Below the pieces are notes generated by a model. It saw only the letters and a program-made list of their open reading frames with translations. It was not told the origin of the DNA and ran no database searches. This document shows, in pieces, positions 57,521 through 64,000 of a stretch of 64,000 nucleotides of DNA. The position numbers were made by a program, and so were the translations under genes. The stretch is from Pseudonocardia lacus (lineage in GTDB: Bacteria; Actinomycetota; Actinomycetes; Mycobacteriales; Pseudonocardiaceae): assembly GCF_018531445.1 (NCBI RefSeq), contig NZ_JAHDTH010000004.1, positions 1 to 64,000 of the forward strand, in the 5' to 3' direction. The stretch's first letter is position 1; the number at the start of each line of letters is the position of its first letter.

Positions 57521-57598
57521 CCGGGGAGCGCCGGACGGCACCCGGCGCTGGACCCCGTTTGCGATCAACGGCACGGCTCCCGCCGGGAACGGCGACCC

Positions 57599-57640
57599 GC
57601 CCGGCGCGTCGGCGCCGGGCGGTGTCGTCCCGGCGACACC
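57599..57640. terminator. two adjacent hairpins after the envelope operon, possible terminator
   Basis: GCCCGGCGC-GTCG-GCGCCGGGC (57599-57620) and GGTGTCG-TCCCGG-CGACACC (57621-57640), each perfect. They lie 80 bp after the GH16 stop and 80 bp before the next GH16 gene. No T-tract. Confidence 0.5.
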
Positions 57641-57719
57641 GCCGGGGCGCTGGCCGCACGCCCGTGCGGCTCGGCGCATCGGGGGCGCCGGGGCCGGCGC
57701 GCGATCCTAAGGTGCCTCC

Positions 57720-58667
57720 GTGCCCGACACCCACGAACTCGCGGTCGTCCATCCTTACGCGGAACCGTCACCGCCGCGGTGGGGCACCATCCTGCTCACC
57801 CTGCTGCTGACGATCGTGCTCGGGCTGGGCCTGGCGCTCTTCGTGGTCGTCGGGTTCTGGCCGGAGCCCGCGGCCCCGGCACCGCGCGCGGACGCCGCCC
57901 TCGGGCGCACCGAGCCTGCGGACTCGGCCCGGTCCGACACCGCCGACTACGAGGCGACCGCGCTGCCCGGCGGGCGGTTCGAGCTCGACCCGACGGTCCC
58001 GGCGGGCACCGAGGCCGGCACCGTCTACCGCTGGCCGCTGCTGCTCTCCGACGACTTCGAGGGCACCGAGCTGAACCCGGTCACCTGGCAGCCCTACTCC
58101 GGGGGCGCGGCGGGAGCGGTCGGCCAGCGCAGCGCCGCCGCCCTGACCGTCTCGGACGGCACGTTGAAGGTGACCAGCCGCGGCCTGACCTCGGGCGGCA
58201 TGGGGTGGCAGCCCGGGCAGACCTACGGGCGCTGGGAGGTGCGCGCGCGCACGGAGGCGGGCGCGGGCTACCGGCCGGCGATCCTGCTCTGGCCGGAGGG
58301 CGAGAACTGGCCGATCGGCGGCGAGATCGACTTCCTGGACTCGCCGCACCCCGACCGCAGCGAGACCAACTTCGTCGTGCACTACGGCCCGCAGAACGCC
58401 CAGGACGGGGTGACCGTCGGGGGCGACTTCACCGACTGGCACACCTACGCCGTCGAGTGGGCCCCCGACCACGTGGCCGGCTTCGTCGACGGGCAGGAGG
58501 TCTTCCGCACCGCCGACCCGCAGAAGATCCCGACCGGCCCCATGCGGCTGACGATCCAGCAGGACATCGGCCCGTCCGAGGACGGCTGGACGCCCGCCCC
58601 GGACGACTCCACCCCGGACGAGGTCCGGATGGAGGTGGACTGGGTGCGCATCTACGCGGCACCCTGA
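57720..58667 (+). CDS. membrane-anchored GH16 glycoside hydrolase with altered catalytic motif
   Basis: A 315-residue protein: one N-terminal helix without clear cleavage site (TILLTLLLTIVLGLGLALFVVV, about 23-44), linker, then a GH16 domain (about 110-315): LLLSDDFEGTELNPVTWQPY, YGRWEVRARTEAGAGY and GGEIDFLDSPH. The usual ExDxxE is ExDxxD here (Glu202, Asp204, Asp207): the acid/base Glu has become Asp. The enzyme may be slow, changed in reaction or only bind glycans. It is a distant copy of the GH16 in the operon before. A strong terminator follows. Confidence 0.82.
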   Translation: MPDTHELAVVHPYAEPSPPRWGTILLTLLLTIVLGLGLALFVVVGFWPEPAAPAPRADAALGRTEPADSARSDTADYEATALPGGRFELDPTVPAGTEAGTVYRWPLLLSDDFEGTELNPVTWQPYSGGAAGAVGQRSAAALTVSDGTLKVTSRGLTSGGMGWQPGQTYGRWEVRARTEAGAGYRPAILLWPEGENWPIGGEIDFLDSPHPDRSETNFVVHYGPQNAQDGVTVGGDFTDWHTYAVEWAPDHVAGFVDGQEVFRTADPQKIPTGPMRLTIQQDIGPSEDGWTPAPDDSTPDEVRMEVDWVRIYAAP

Positions 58668-58679
58668 GCCCGCCGGACG

Positions 58680-58719
58680 CGGAACGGGGTCCCGGCCTGG
58701 TGGCCGGGACCCCGTTCCG
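58680..58719 (+). terminator. strong terminator hairpin after the second GH16 gene
   Basis: An 18-bp perfect stem (core GGAACGGGGTCCCGGCC) with a 4-nt loop TGGT, followed by GTTTCCC on the plus strand, 12 bp after the stop. Confidence 0.88.
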
Positions 58720-58764
58720 TTTCCCGAACTGACGCGCCGCTCCCACCACGAAGCGACGAGACGA

Positions 58765-58779
58765 AGGTTAGCCTAACCT
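58765..58779. promoter_or_regulatory. IdeR/DtxR-like iron box
   Basis: AGGTTAG-C-CTAACCT is a perfect 7-bp palindrome and matches the 15 central positions of the IdeR consensus TTAGGTTAGGCTAACCTAA except at the centre. It lies 63 bp upstream of the DUF2530 GTG in an intergenic region that has only this gene downstream. Confidence 0.7.
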
Positions 58780-58841
58780 CTATCGGCGCGCAAGGTCGTC
58801 TCTGCGCGCCTGGTCAGGACGCCAGGGCCTAGGGTGGGAGC

Positions 58842-59093
58842 GTGCAGGATCCGCCGCCGCTGTCGCCGGGGCTCAACCGCCCCGGCCTGATCGCCCTCGT
58901 CGGCAGCATCATCTGGGCGCTGGCCGCGGTCGTCGTCCTGGTCTTCTCGCTGGCCACCGACCGCCCGCTGGACCTGCTGTTCACGACCTGCCTCACCGGG
59001 ACCGCGGTCGGCGGCCTCGGGTACGGGATCTACCGCTGGCAGCGCGCGGCCGTGCGGCGCGGCTCACGCACCGCCCAGGACGGCCTCGAGTGA
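58842..59093 (+). CDS. DUF2530 small membrane protein
   Basis: An 83-residue protein with two membrane segments (LIALVGSIIWALAAVVVLVF and LLFTTCLTGTAVGGLGYGIY) joined by a short loop, and a basic C-terminus; this is the layout of DUF2530, an actinobacterial family of unknown role. GTG 58842 has GGTGGGAG upstream. The iron box at 58765 suggests repression by IdeR when iron is plentiful. It is followed by an SDR gene after 21 bp. Confidence 0.75.
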   Translation: MQDPPPLSPGLNRPGLIALVGSIIWALAAVVVLVFSLATDRPLDLLFTTCLTGTAVGGLGYGIYRWQRAAVRRGSRTAQDGLE

Positions 59094-59114
59094 GCGCGGC
59101 CTAGGCTCGACGCC

Positions 59115-59852
59115 ATGACCGACCGTCCCACCGCCGTCGTCACCGGAGCCAGCTCCGGCATCGGAGCCGCCACCGCCCGGGCGCTGGCCGCGGCCGGCTT
59201 CCACGTCGTCCTCGGCGCCCGCCGGGTCGACCGGTGCGCCGAGATCGCCGCCGAGATCAGCGGCACCGCGCTGCGCCTCGACGTCACCGACGCCGACTCG
59301 GTTGCCGCGTTCGCCGCCGCCGTCCCCGACTGCCGGCTGCTGGTGAACAACGCGGGCGGCGCGAAGGGCCTGGAGCCGGTCATCGAGGCCGACGAGGACG
59401 ACTGGCGCTGGATGTACGAGACCAACGTCATCGGCAGCCTGCGCGTCACCAAGGCCCTGATGCCGGCCCTGCTCGCCTCCGGCGACGGCCACATCATCAC
59501 GGTGACCTCGATCGCCGCCCTGGAGCCCTACGACAACGGCGCCGGCTACACCGGCGCCAAGCACGCCCAGGCCATGCTGCACCGCACCCTGCGCGGAGAA
59601 CTCCTCGGCCAGCCGATCCGGCTCACCGAGATCCTGCCCGGCATGGTGGAGACGGAGTTCTCCCTGGTCCGCTTCGAGGGCGACCAGCAGCGCGCCGACG
59701 CCGTCTACCAGGGGATCACCCCGCTCACCGGCGAAGACGTCGCCGACGTCATCGCGTTCGCGGCCACCCGCCCGAGCAACGTGAACCTCGACCAGATCGT
59801 GCTGAAGCCCCGCGCGCAGTACAACGCCTCCCGCGCGTACCGGCAGTCCTGA
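59115..59852 (+). CDS. short-chain dehydrogenase/reductase (YdfG-like)
   Basis: A 245-residue classical SDR: NADP-binding VVTGASSGIGAATARALA (8-25), ARR after strand 2, LLVNNAGGAKGLEP, catalytic Ser and YTGAK (TVTSIAALEPYDNGAGYTGAKHA). The EPY...GAGY region resembles YdfG (serine/3-hydroxy acid dehydrogenase), but the substrate is not certain. It follows the DUF2530 gene closely and may share its iron-controlled transcript. Downstream is the repeat array at 59873-59980. Confidence 0.9.
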   Translation: MTDRPTAVVTGASSGIGAATARALAAAGFHVVLGARRVDRCAEIAAEISGTALRLDVTDADSVAAFAAAVPDCRLLVNNAGGAKGLEPVIEADEDDWRWMYETNVIGSLRVTKALMPALLASGDGHIITVTSIAALEPYDNGAGYTGAKHAQAMLHRTLRGELLGQPIRLTEILPGMVETEFSLVRFEGDQQRADAVYQGITPLTGEDVADVIAFAATRPSNVNLDQIVLKPRAQYNASRAYRQS

Positions 59853-59872
59853 CGGCGAGCTGCGCCACCGTT

Positions 59873-59980
59873 GGACGAGAGCCACTCTCGTCCAGTCGAG
59901 TCGAGCGAGAGCGGTTCTCGTCCAACTGAGTCGAGCGAGTGCGACTCTCGTCCACGTGAGTCGAGAGCGGCTCTCGTCCG
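59873..59980. repeat. array of 30-bp direct repeats and hairpins with the GGACGAGAG motif
   Basis: A perfect 10-bp hairpin TGGACGAGAG-CCA-CTCTCGTCCA (59873-59895) is followed by three related units that start GAGTCGAG: 59899-59928 and 59929-59958 (30 bp each) and 59959-59980 with a 4-bp deletion. Each holds an internal stem of the type CGAGAGCGGTTCTCG. The GGACGAGAG motif is the one seen in the region at 4.2-5.2 kb. Confidence 0.85.
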
Positions 59981-59997
59981 GTCGGGGCGCGTCGGGG

Positions 59998-60207
59998 CTA
60001 CGGCTCGACCGCGGTCTCCTCGCTGGTGCGGCGCTCGTCGGCCGCGTCGGCCGGGGCGTTGCCGTCCAGCACCTCGGCCACCCGCTCCTCCGAGTCGCGC
60101 AGGATCTCGCTCGCCCCGGCGACGCGGTCCTCGTCGCCGTGCTCGGCGACCCGCTCCTCTGGCAGCGGTTCGGCGCGGGTGGCGGCCAGGTCCTCGGGAG
60201 TGCTCAT
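59998..60207 (-). CDS. small acidic protein, unknown function
   Basis: A 69-residue, Glu/Asp/Ala-rich, hydrophilic protein (APADAADERRTSEETAVEP at the end; ILRDSEERVAEVL as a likely helix). No family was recognised, and no membrane part or Cys is present. ATG 60207; the 40 bp to the L,D-transpeptidase stop hold no signal. It may be a short cytosolic protein of the kind common in actinobacteria; low-complexity coding by chance cannot be ruled out. Confidence 0.45.
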   Translation of the reverse strand: MSTPEDLAATRAEPLPEERVAEHGDEDRVAGASEILRDSEERVAEVLDGNAPADAADERRTSEETAVEP

Positions 60208-60247
60208 GGCGGGGGCGTACCCCCCGCCGGGCGGCCCGGAAACCGGG

Positions 60248-61444
60248 TCAGAGGGCGGACATCGACTTCCACTGCTCCCACGAGTAGGTCCAGTCGGCGA
60301 TGTCGCCGTCGCGCTGGCTCAGTTCGACGCCGGTGCCGGTGACCTCGACCGGGTCGCCGTAGAGGGCGGTGTCGTAGTAGGCCTTCGCGTCCTCGGTGGA
60401 GAGGTTGATGCAGCCGTGGGAGACGTTGGCCGAGCCCTGGGCGGCCGACGAGGCCGGGTTGGCGTGCACGAACTCGCCGTTGTTGCTGATACGCACGGCC
60501 CACTTCTCGATCAGGTCGTAGCCGTAGCGCTCGCTGGTCATGCGCTTGTCGGTGAACTTCTCGCTGACCACGTGGATGCCGGAGCGGGTGTTGCGGTCGG
60601 GGTCGGAGTCCAGGCCGTAGCTGGCCGGGTAGTCGGCGACCTGCTGGCCGTCCCGGATGACGAGCATCCGGTAGCTCTTGGCGTCGGCCTTGACGATCTG
60701 CTCGCGGCCGATCTCGAACGAGCTGGTGACGTCGGCGGCGCCGTAGCGACCGTTGCCGTAGGCCACGCCGTAGAGGTCGGCGGTGATGGTGACGTCGGTG
60801 TAGGCGGGCCAGTACTCCTTGGGCCGGTAGTCGACGCGGGAGCCGCCGCCCTCGTCGGGCAGCCAGCCCCAGGAGCCCTCGACCGGCTTCGACGTCTCGA
60901 CCTTGAGCGCCTTCTCGACGGCGGCCTTGTCCTCGACGTGGTCGTTGAACTGGATGCGGATCGGGGCGGCGACACCGACGGTGCGGTCGTCGCCGATGTT
61001 GATCTGGCCGCGGACGACCTTGTCGGGCTTGAGGGTGGTGAACTCCCCGGCCAGCGCGACGGGTGCGCCATCGGCGCCGGAGGCGGTGCCGCTCCAGGTG
61101 TAGGTGGCGTCGTAGCCGAGCGGCTCGGTGGTGCTCCAGCTGGTGCGCTCGGCGTTGAACTCGCCCTCGACGGCCTCGCCGTCGGCGTTCTTCAGCGTGA
61201 CGTCGGTGAGCGTGCCGTCGGTGACGGTGACGCTGGCCGGGTCGGTGGGCGAGCTACCGGTCGTCCCCACCGCCGGTGCGTACGCGACCGCGACGGGCTG
61301 GGCGGGGGCCTCCGCATCCGGTTCGTCCGGCCCGGACGGGGCCGCGGACGACCCCCCGGTGGGGAACTGGCCCCCCGACGCGGCTGTCACCACGCCCAGG
61401 GACCCGATCACCACCACGGCCAGGATCAGCAGGATCCGACGCAT
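60248..61444 (-). CDS. L,D-transpeptidase (YkuD)
   Basis: A 398-residue exported enzyme that makes 3-3 cross-links in peptidoglycan or anchors proteins to it. N-terminal helix 3-22 (IL LILAVVVIGSLGVVTA) acts as a signal or anchor; no lipobox Cys follows. Two Ig-like domains (about 65-260; TWSGTASGADGAPVALAGEF, NDHVEDKAAVEKALKV) as in LdtMt2, then the YkuD domain with RSGIHVV and the catalytic SHGCINLS (His343, Cys345). The C-terminal helix with WTYSWEQWKSM is typical too. It neighbours murB in the same direction, as in mycobacteria (murB-lprQ). Confidence 0.93.
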   Translation of the reverse strand: MRRILLILAVVVIGSLGVVTAASGGQFPTGGSSAAPSGPDEPDAEAPAQPVAVAYAPAVGTTGSSPTDPASVTVTDGTLTDVTLKNADGEAVEGEFNAERTSWSTTEPLGYDATYTWSGTASGADGAPVALAGEFTTLKPDKVVRGQINIGDDRTVGVAAPIRIQFNDHVEDKAAVEKALKVETSKPVEGSWGWLPDEGGGSRVDYRPKEYWPAYTDVTITADLYGVAYGNGRYGAADVTSSFEIGREQIVKADAKSYRMLVIRDGQQVADYPASYGLDSDPDRNTRSGIHVVSEKFTDKRMTSERYGYDLIEKWAVRISNNGEFVHANPASSAAQGSANVSHGCINLSTEDAKAYYDTALYGDPVEVTGTGVELSQRDGDIADWTYSWEQWKSMSAL

Positions 61445-61530
61445 CGCTTCCCTTGGCTCCCCCCACGCGACTGCACGTGATAGGACGTCCGGTTGCCCAC
61501 CGGGGTTGCCCCTCGACCCAAGCTACGCCG

Positions 61531-62568
61531 TCAGAGGGCGCAGCCGACGAGCACCGGCTCGGGGTGCAGCGTGACGTCGAACGCCTGCCGCACGCCGTCG
61601 CGCACCTCCCTGGCCAGCGCCAGGAGGTCGGCGGTCGCGGCGCTGCCGCGGTTGGTGAGGGCCAGCACGTGCTTGGTGGACAGCGCCGCTCGGCCTCCGG
61701 GGCCGCGGTGGCCGCGGCGGAAGCCGGCCTGCTCGATCAGCCAGGCGGCGGGCACCTTCGCCAGCCCCGGCCCGGCCGGGAAGCGCGGGGCGCCGTCGGG
61801 CACCTCGGCCTCGGCCAGCACCGGGTTGGTGAAGAACGACCCGGCGCTCCAGGTGTCGTGATCGGCGGCGTCGAGCACCATGCCCTTGCCGCGGCGCAGC
61901 CCGAGCACGGCGTCGCGGGCCACCGCGGCGGGCACCCGGGCGCCGGGCTCGACGCCCAGGGTGCGGGCCAGCTCGGGGTAGCGGATCGGAGCGCCGGCGC
62001 CGTCGCCGGGCAGCGCGAACCGCACCCGCAGCACCACGGCGTCGTCGCGGCCCTTGAGCACGCTGGTGCGGTAGCCCAGGCCGAGCTCGGCGGCGGGCAC
62101 GCGGGTGCGCACGGCATCGCCGCGCCGGTCGTAGAGGTCGACGTCGACCAGCAGGTCCGCGATCTCCACCCCGTACGCCCCGACGTTCTGCACCGGGGTC
62201 GCGCCCGTCCGCCCGGGGATGCCCGACAGGCACTCCAGCCCGCCGAGGCCCTCGGCGACGGTGGCGGCGACCACGTCGTCCCACTCCTCGCCCGCCTCGA
62301 CGGTCAGCAGCACCGAGCCGTCGGGGCGCCGCTCGGTCGACCGGCCGGTGTTCGCGATGCGCACCACCGTCCCGGGCCAACCCTCGTCCGCGACGACGAG
62401 GTTGGACCCGCCGCCGAGCAGCAGCAGCGGCTCCCCCGCCGCGTCGGCCGCGCGCACCGCCTCCACGACGGCGTCGGCGCTCTCGGCCTCGACGATGCGG
62501 CGGGCGGGACCGCCCAGCCGCAGGGTGGTCAGCGGGGCGAGGGCGAACGCCACGTCGGGTACCGGCAC
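61531..62568 (-). CDS. murB: UDP-N-acetylenolpyruvoylglucosamine reductase
   Basis: A 345-residue FAD enzyme that makes UDP-MurNAc for peptidoglycan. LTTLRLGGPARRIVEAES at the start, LLLLGGGSNLVVADEGWPGTVVRI (FAD loop), GLECLSGIPGRTGATPVQNVGAYGVEI, the type I loop GYRTSVLKGRDDAVVLRVRF, SAGSFFTNPVL with the catalytic Ser, and AAWLIEQAGFRRG near the C-terminus. GTG 62568 is used; the in-frame TTG nine bases earlier is an alternative. Divergent from the DUF2505 gene by 24 bp. Confidence 0.95.
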   Translation of the reverse strand: MPVPDVAFALAPLTTLRLGGPARRIVEAESADAVVEAVRAADAAGEPLLLLGGGSNLVVADEGWPGTVVRIANTGRSTERRPDGSVLLTVEAGEEWDDVVAATVAEGLGGLECLSGIPGRTGATPVQNVGAYGVEIADLLVDVDLYDRRGDAVRTRVPAAELGLGYRTSVLKGRDDAVVLRVRFALPGDGAGAPIRYPELARTLGVEPGARVPAAVARDAVLGLRRGKGMVLDAADHDTWSAGSFFTNPVLAEAEVPDGAPRFPAGPGLAKVPAAWLIEQAGFRRGHRGPGGRAALSTKHVLALTNRGSAATADLLALAREVRDGVRQAFDVTLHPEPVLVGCAL

Positions 62569-62592
62569 GGGGGGCAACGGTAGCCTCCGCCC

Positions 62593-63099
62593 ATGCCCCG
62601 CCCGATCGACTACCGGTGCACCTCGCCCTACGCGGCCGAGCGCATGCACGCCGCGATGGCCGACCCGGAGTACCTGCGGGCCCGGCTGGCCCGGATGGGC
62701 GGCAAGGGCGCCGAACTGCTGGAGCACTCCGCGACGGGCGACGGCGTGCGCTACCGGCTGCGCCAGGGCCTGGACAAGGACCTGCTGCCCTCCATCGTGC
62801 AGTCGCTCGTCCCCGGCGACCTGGTGATCGAACGCGCCGAGACGCTGCGCCCCGATCCCGCGGGCGGCTACCGCGGCGACGTCGACGTCCGGGTGCCCGG
62901 GGCCCCGGTGACCGCGGGCGGCCGGCTGCGCCTCACCGATGTGGGGGGCGGCAGCGAGTTCGCGGTGCGCGCCGAGGTCACCGTCGAGGTGCCGTTCCTC
63001 GGCGGGAAGATCGAGTCGATCGTGGCCGAGCAGGTGCAGAAGCTGCTGGCCTCCGAGACCGGGTTCACCAAGGAGTGGATCGCGCGGCGATCGGGCTGA
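62593..63099 (+). CDS. DUF2505 (SRPBCC-fold) protein
   Basis: A 168-residue protein of the DUF2505 family: PIDYRCTSPYAAERMHAAMADPEYLRARL at the N-terminus (outline), RYRLRQGLDKDLLPSIVQSL in the middle and VEVPFLGGKIESIVAEQVQKLL at the end. The fold is START-like, a ligand pocket, and the role is unknown. In mycobacteria a relative is also divergent from murB (Rv0481c), so the pair is old. ATG 62593. Confidence 0.85.
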   Translation: MPRPIDYRCTSPYAAERMHAAMADPEYLRARLARMGGKGAELLEHSATGDGVRYRLRQGLDKDLLPSIVQSLVPGDLVIERAETLRPDPAGGYRGDVDVRVPGAPVTAGGRLRLTDVGGGSEFAVRAEVTVEVPFLGGKIESIVAEQVQKLLASETGFTKEWIARRSG

Positions 63100-63164
63100 A
63101 AGTGCACGTCCGATTGCGGCGAAGTCCACAGCCCCGGGCCCGCGGGTGGTGACACGATCTTCCC

Positions 63165-64000
63165 GTGGACCCCGCCACCGAACGCCGCTACGTCGTCACC
63201 CTCAGCTGCCCCGACACCACCGGGATCGTGGCCCGCATCTCGGCCTTCCTCGCCGCGGACGGCGGCTGGATCACCGAGGCCGGCTACCACTCCGACCCGC
63301 AGACCGGCTGGTTCTTCACCCGCCAGGTCGTGCGGGCGACCTCGCTGCCCTACGACGTCGCCGAGCTGCGGCGCCGCTTCGCCACCGTCGCCGCCGAGCT
63401 CGGCGGGGCCACCTGGAACGTGACCGACACCGGCGTGCCCAAGCGGGTGGTGCTGCTGGTCAGCCGCGAGGCGCACTGCGTGCACGACCTGCTGGGCCGG
63501 GTCGCCACCGGCGAGCTGCCCGTCCGGCTGGCCGCCGTCGTCGGCAACCACGACGACCTGGGCGACATCGTGCGCGCCCACGGCGTGCCGTTCCACCACG
63601 TGCCGTTCCCGACGAACGACGCCGCGGGCAAGGCCGACGCGTTCGAGAAGCTCGCCGACCTCGTCGACGCCGGCAACCCCGACGCCGTGGTGCTCGCCCG
63701 GTTCATGCAGATCCTGCCCCCGGAGCTGTGCCGGCGGTGGTCCGGGCGGGTGCTCAACATCCACCACAGCTTCCTGCCGTCGTTCGTCGGCGCCCGGCCC
63801 TACCACCAGGCCTACGCCCGGGGGGTCAAGCTGATCGGCGCCACCTGCCACTACGTGACCGCCGACCTGGACGCCGGCCCGATCATCGAGCAGGACGTCA
63901 TCCGGGTCGACCACGGCGACACGGCCTCGGACATGGTCCGCCGGGGCCGCGACATCGAGCGCCTGGTGCTCGCCCGCGGCCTGCGCTGGCACGTCGAGGA
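63165..64000 (+). CDS. purU: formyltetrahydrofolate deformylase, 3' end cut off
   Basis: 278 codons are visible, nearly the full length of the family (about 280-290). PurU releases formate from 10-formyltetrahydrofolate for purine synthesis and folate balance. N-terminal ACT domain (7-85): VTLSCPDTTGIVARISAFLA; C-terminal formyltransferase fold: KRVVLLVSREAHCVHDLL, VVGNHDDL, VLNIHHSFLPSFVGARPYHQAYARG with the catalytic His, and LIGATCHYVTADLDAGPII with the Asp. GTG 63165 is the start; only a few last residues lie past the window edge. Confidence 0.93.
   Translation, partial: MDPATERRYVVTLSCPDTTGIVARISAFLAADGGWITEAGYHSDPQTGWFFTRQVVRATSLPYDVAELRRRFATVAAELGGATWNVTDTGVPKRVVLLVSREAHCVHDLLGRVATGELPVRLAAVVGNHDDLGDIVRAHGVPFHHVPFPTNDAAGKADAFEKLADLVDAGNPDAVVLARFMQILPPELCRRWSGRVLNIHHSFLPSFVGARPYHQAYARGVKLIGATCHYVTADLDAGPIIEQDVIRVDHGDTASDMVRRGRDIERLVLARGLRWHVE

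Noticed and set aside
59873..59980. CRISPR array
   Set aside because: The units are directly adjacent without unique spacers, and no cas genes are present.

Overview
The window is chromosomal DNA from a high-GC actinobacterium. The best fit is the Pseudonocardiales (Pseudonocardia-like), inferred from gene content: a group 5/6 soluble diiron propane/tetrahydrofuran-type monooxygenase cluster with its own GroEL-like chaperonin, XRE plus DUF397 regulators, a conservon-type sensor kinase, SepH, DUF2537, DUF2530 and DUF2505. Coding density is high, GTG and TTG starts are common, and many genes overlap by 4 bp (GTGA or ATGA). I saw no rRNA, tRNA, insertion sequence, prophage or CRISPR array.

Layout. 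0-1.1 kb: 3' end of a zinc/manganese ABC importer operon. 1.2-4.2 kb: a double GGCT-fold protein, an XRE/DUF397 pair and two small Cys-containing proteins. 4.2-5.26 kb: a gene-free region full of short inverted and direct repeats. 5.3-11.6 kb: two divergent flavin aromatic hydroxylases and a convergent SsuABC/TauABC-type importer (lipoprotein, two permeases, ATPase). 12.0-15.9 kb: a conservon-like histidine kinase plus DUF742, without the usual roadblock and GTPase genes. 16.0-25.5 kb: the monooxygenase cluster prmA-prmB-prmC-prmD-groEL-like-amidohydrolase, with a divergent AcoR/MimR-type activator. 25.5-31.7 kb: a DUF998 protein, an ArsR/SRPBCC pair, a NatAB-type ABC exporter, a membrane-anchored protein and a photolyase.

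31.8-49.6 kb: mostly core metabolism and cell biology: two citrate synthases (31.8-33.1 and 38.1-39.3 kb), APC and MFS transporters, MarR with a divergent DUF385 protein, PdxH, a membrane spermidine-synthase-like protein, an ABC exporter with a NarL two-component system in one coupled operon, SerC, SepH, DUF2537 and a SpoU methyltransferase. From memory, serC-sepH-DUF2537-SpoU resembles Mycobacterium tuberculosis Rv0881-Rv0884c, and the SDR/Ldt/murB/DUF2505 block near 59-63 kb resembles Rv0481c-Rv0484c. 49.8-52.6 kb: a GCS2-family ligase and an MFS transporter. 52.8-57.5 kb: a tightly coupled operon for the cell envelope: a conjugation (TcpC-like) protein, a protein with a degenerate P-loop, a two-domain peptidoglycan hydrolase, a secreted NTF2-like protein and a GH16 glycosidase. 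A second GH16 gene follows. 58.8-64 kb: DUF2530 behind an iron box, SDR, L,D-transpeptidase, MurB, DUF2505 and a nearly complete purU.

The least ordinary material is the envelope operon at 52.8-57.5 kb, the repeat-rich gene-free region at 4.2-5.26 kb with a relative at 59.87-59.98 kb, two dispersed families of long palindromes at gene ends, the activator and amidohydrolase of the monooxygenase cluster (both missing residues normally essential in their families), and a clean leaderless ArsR promoter with its operator.
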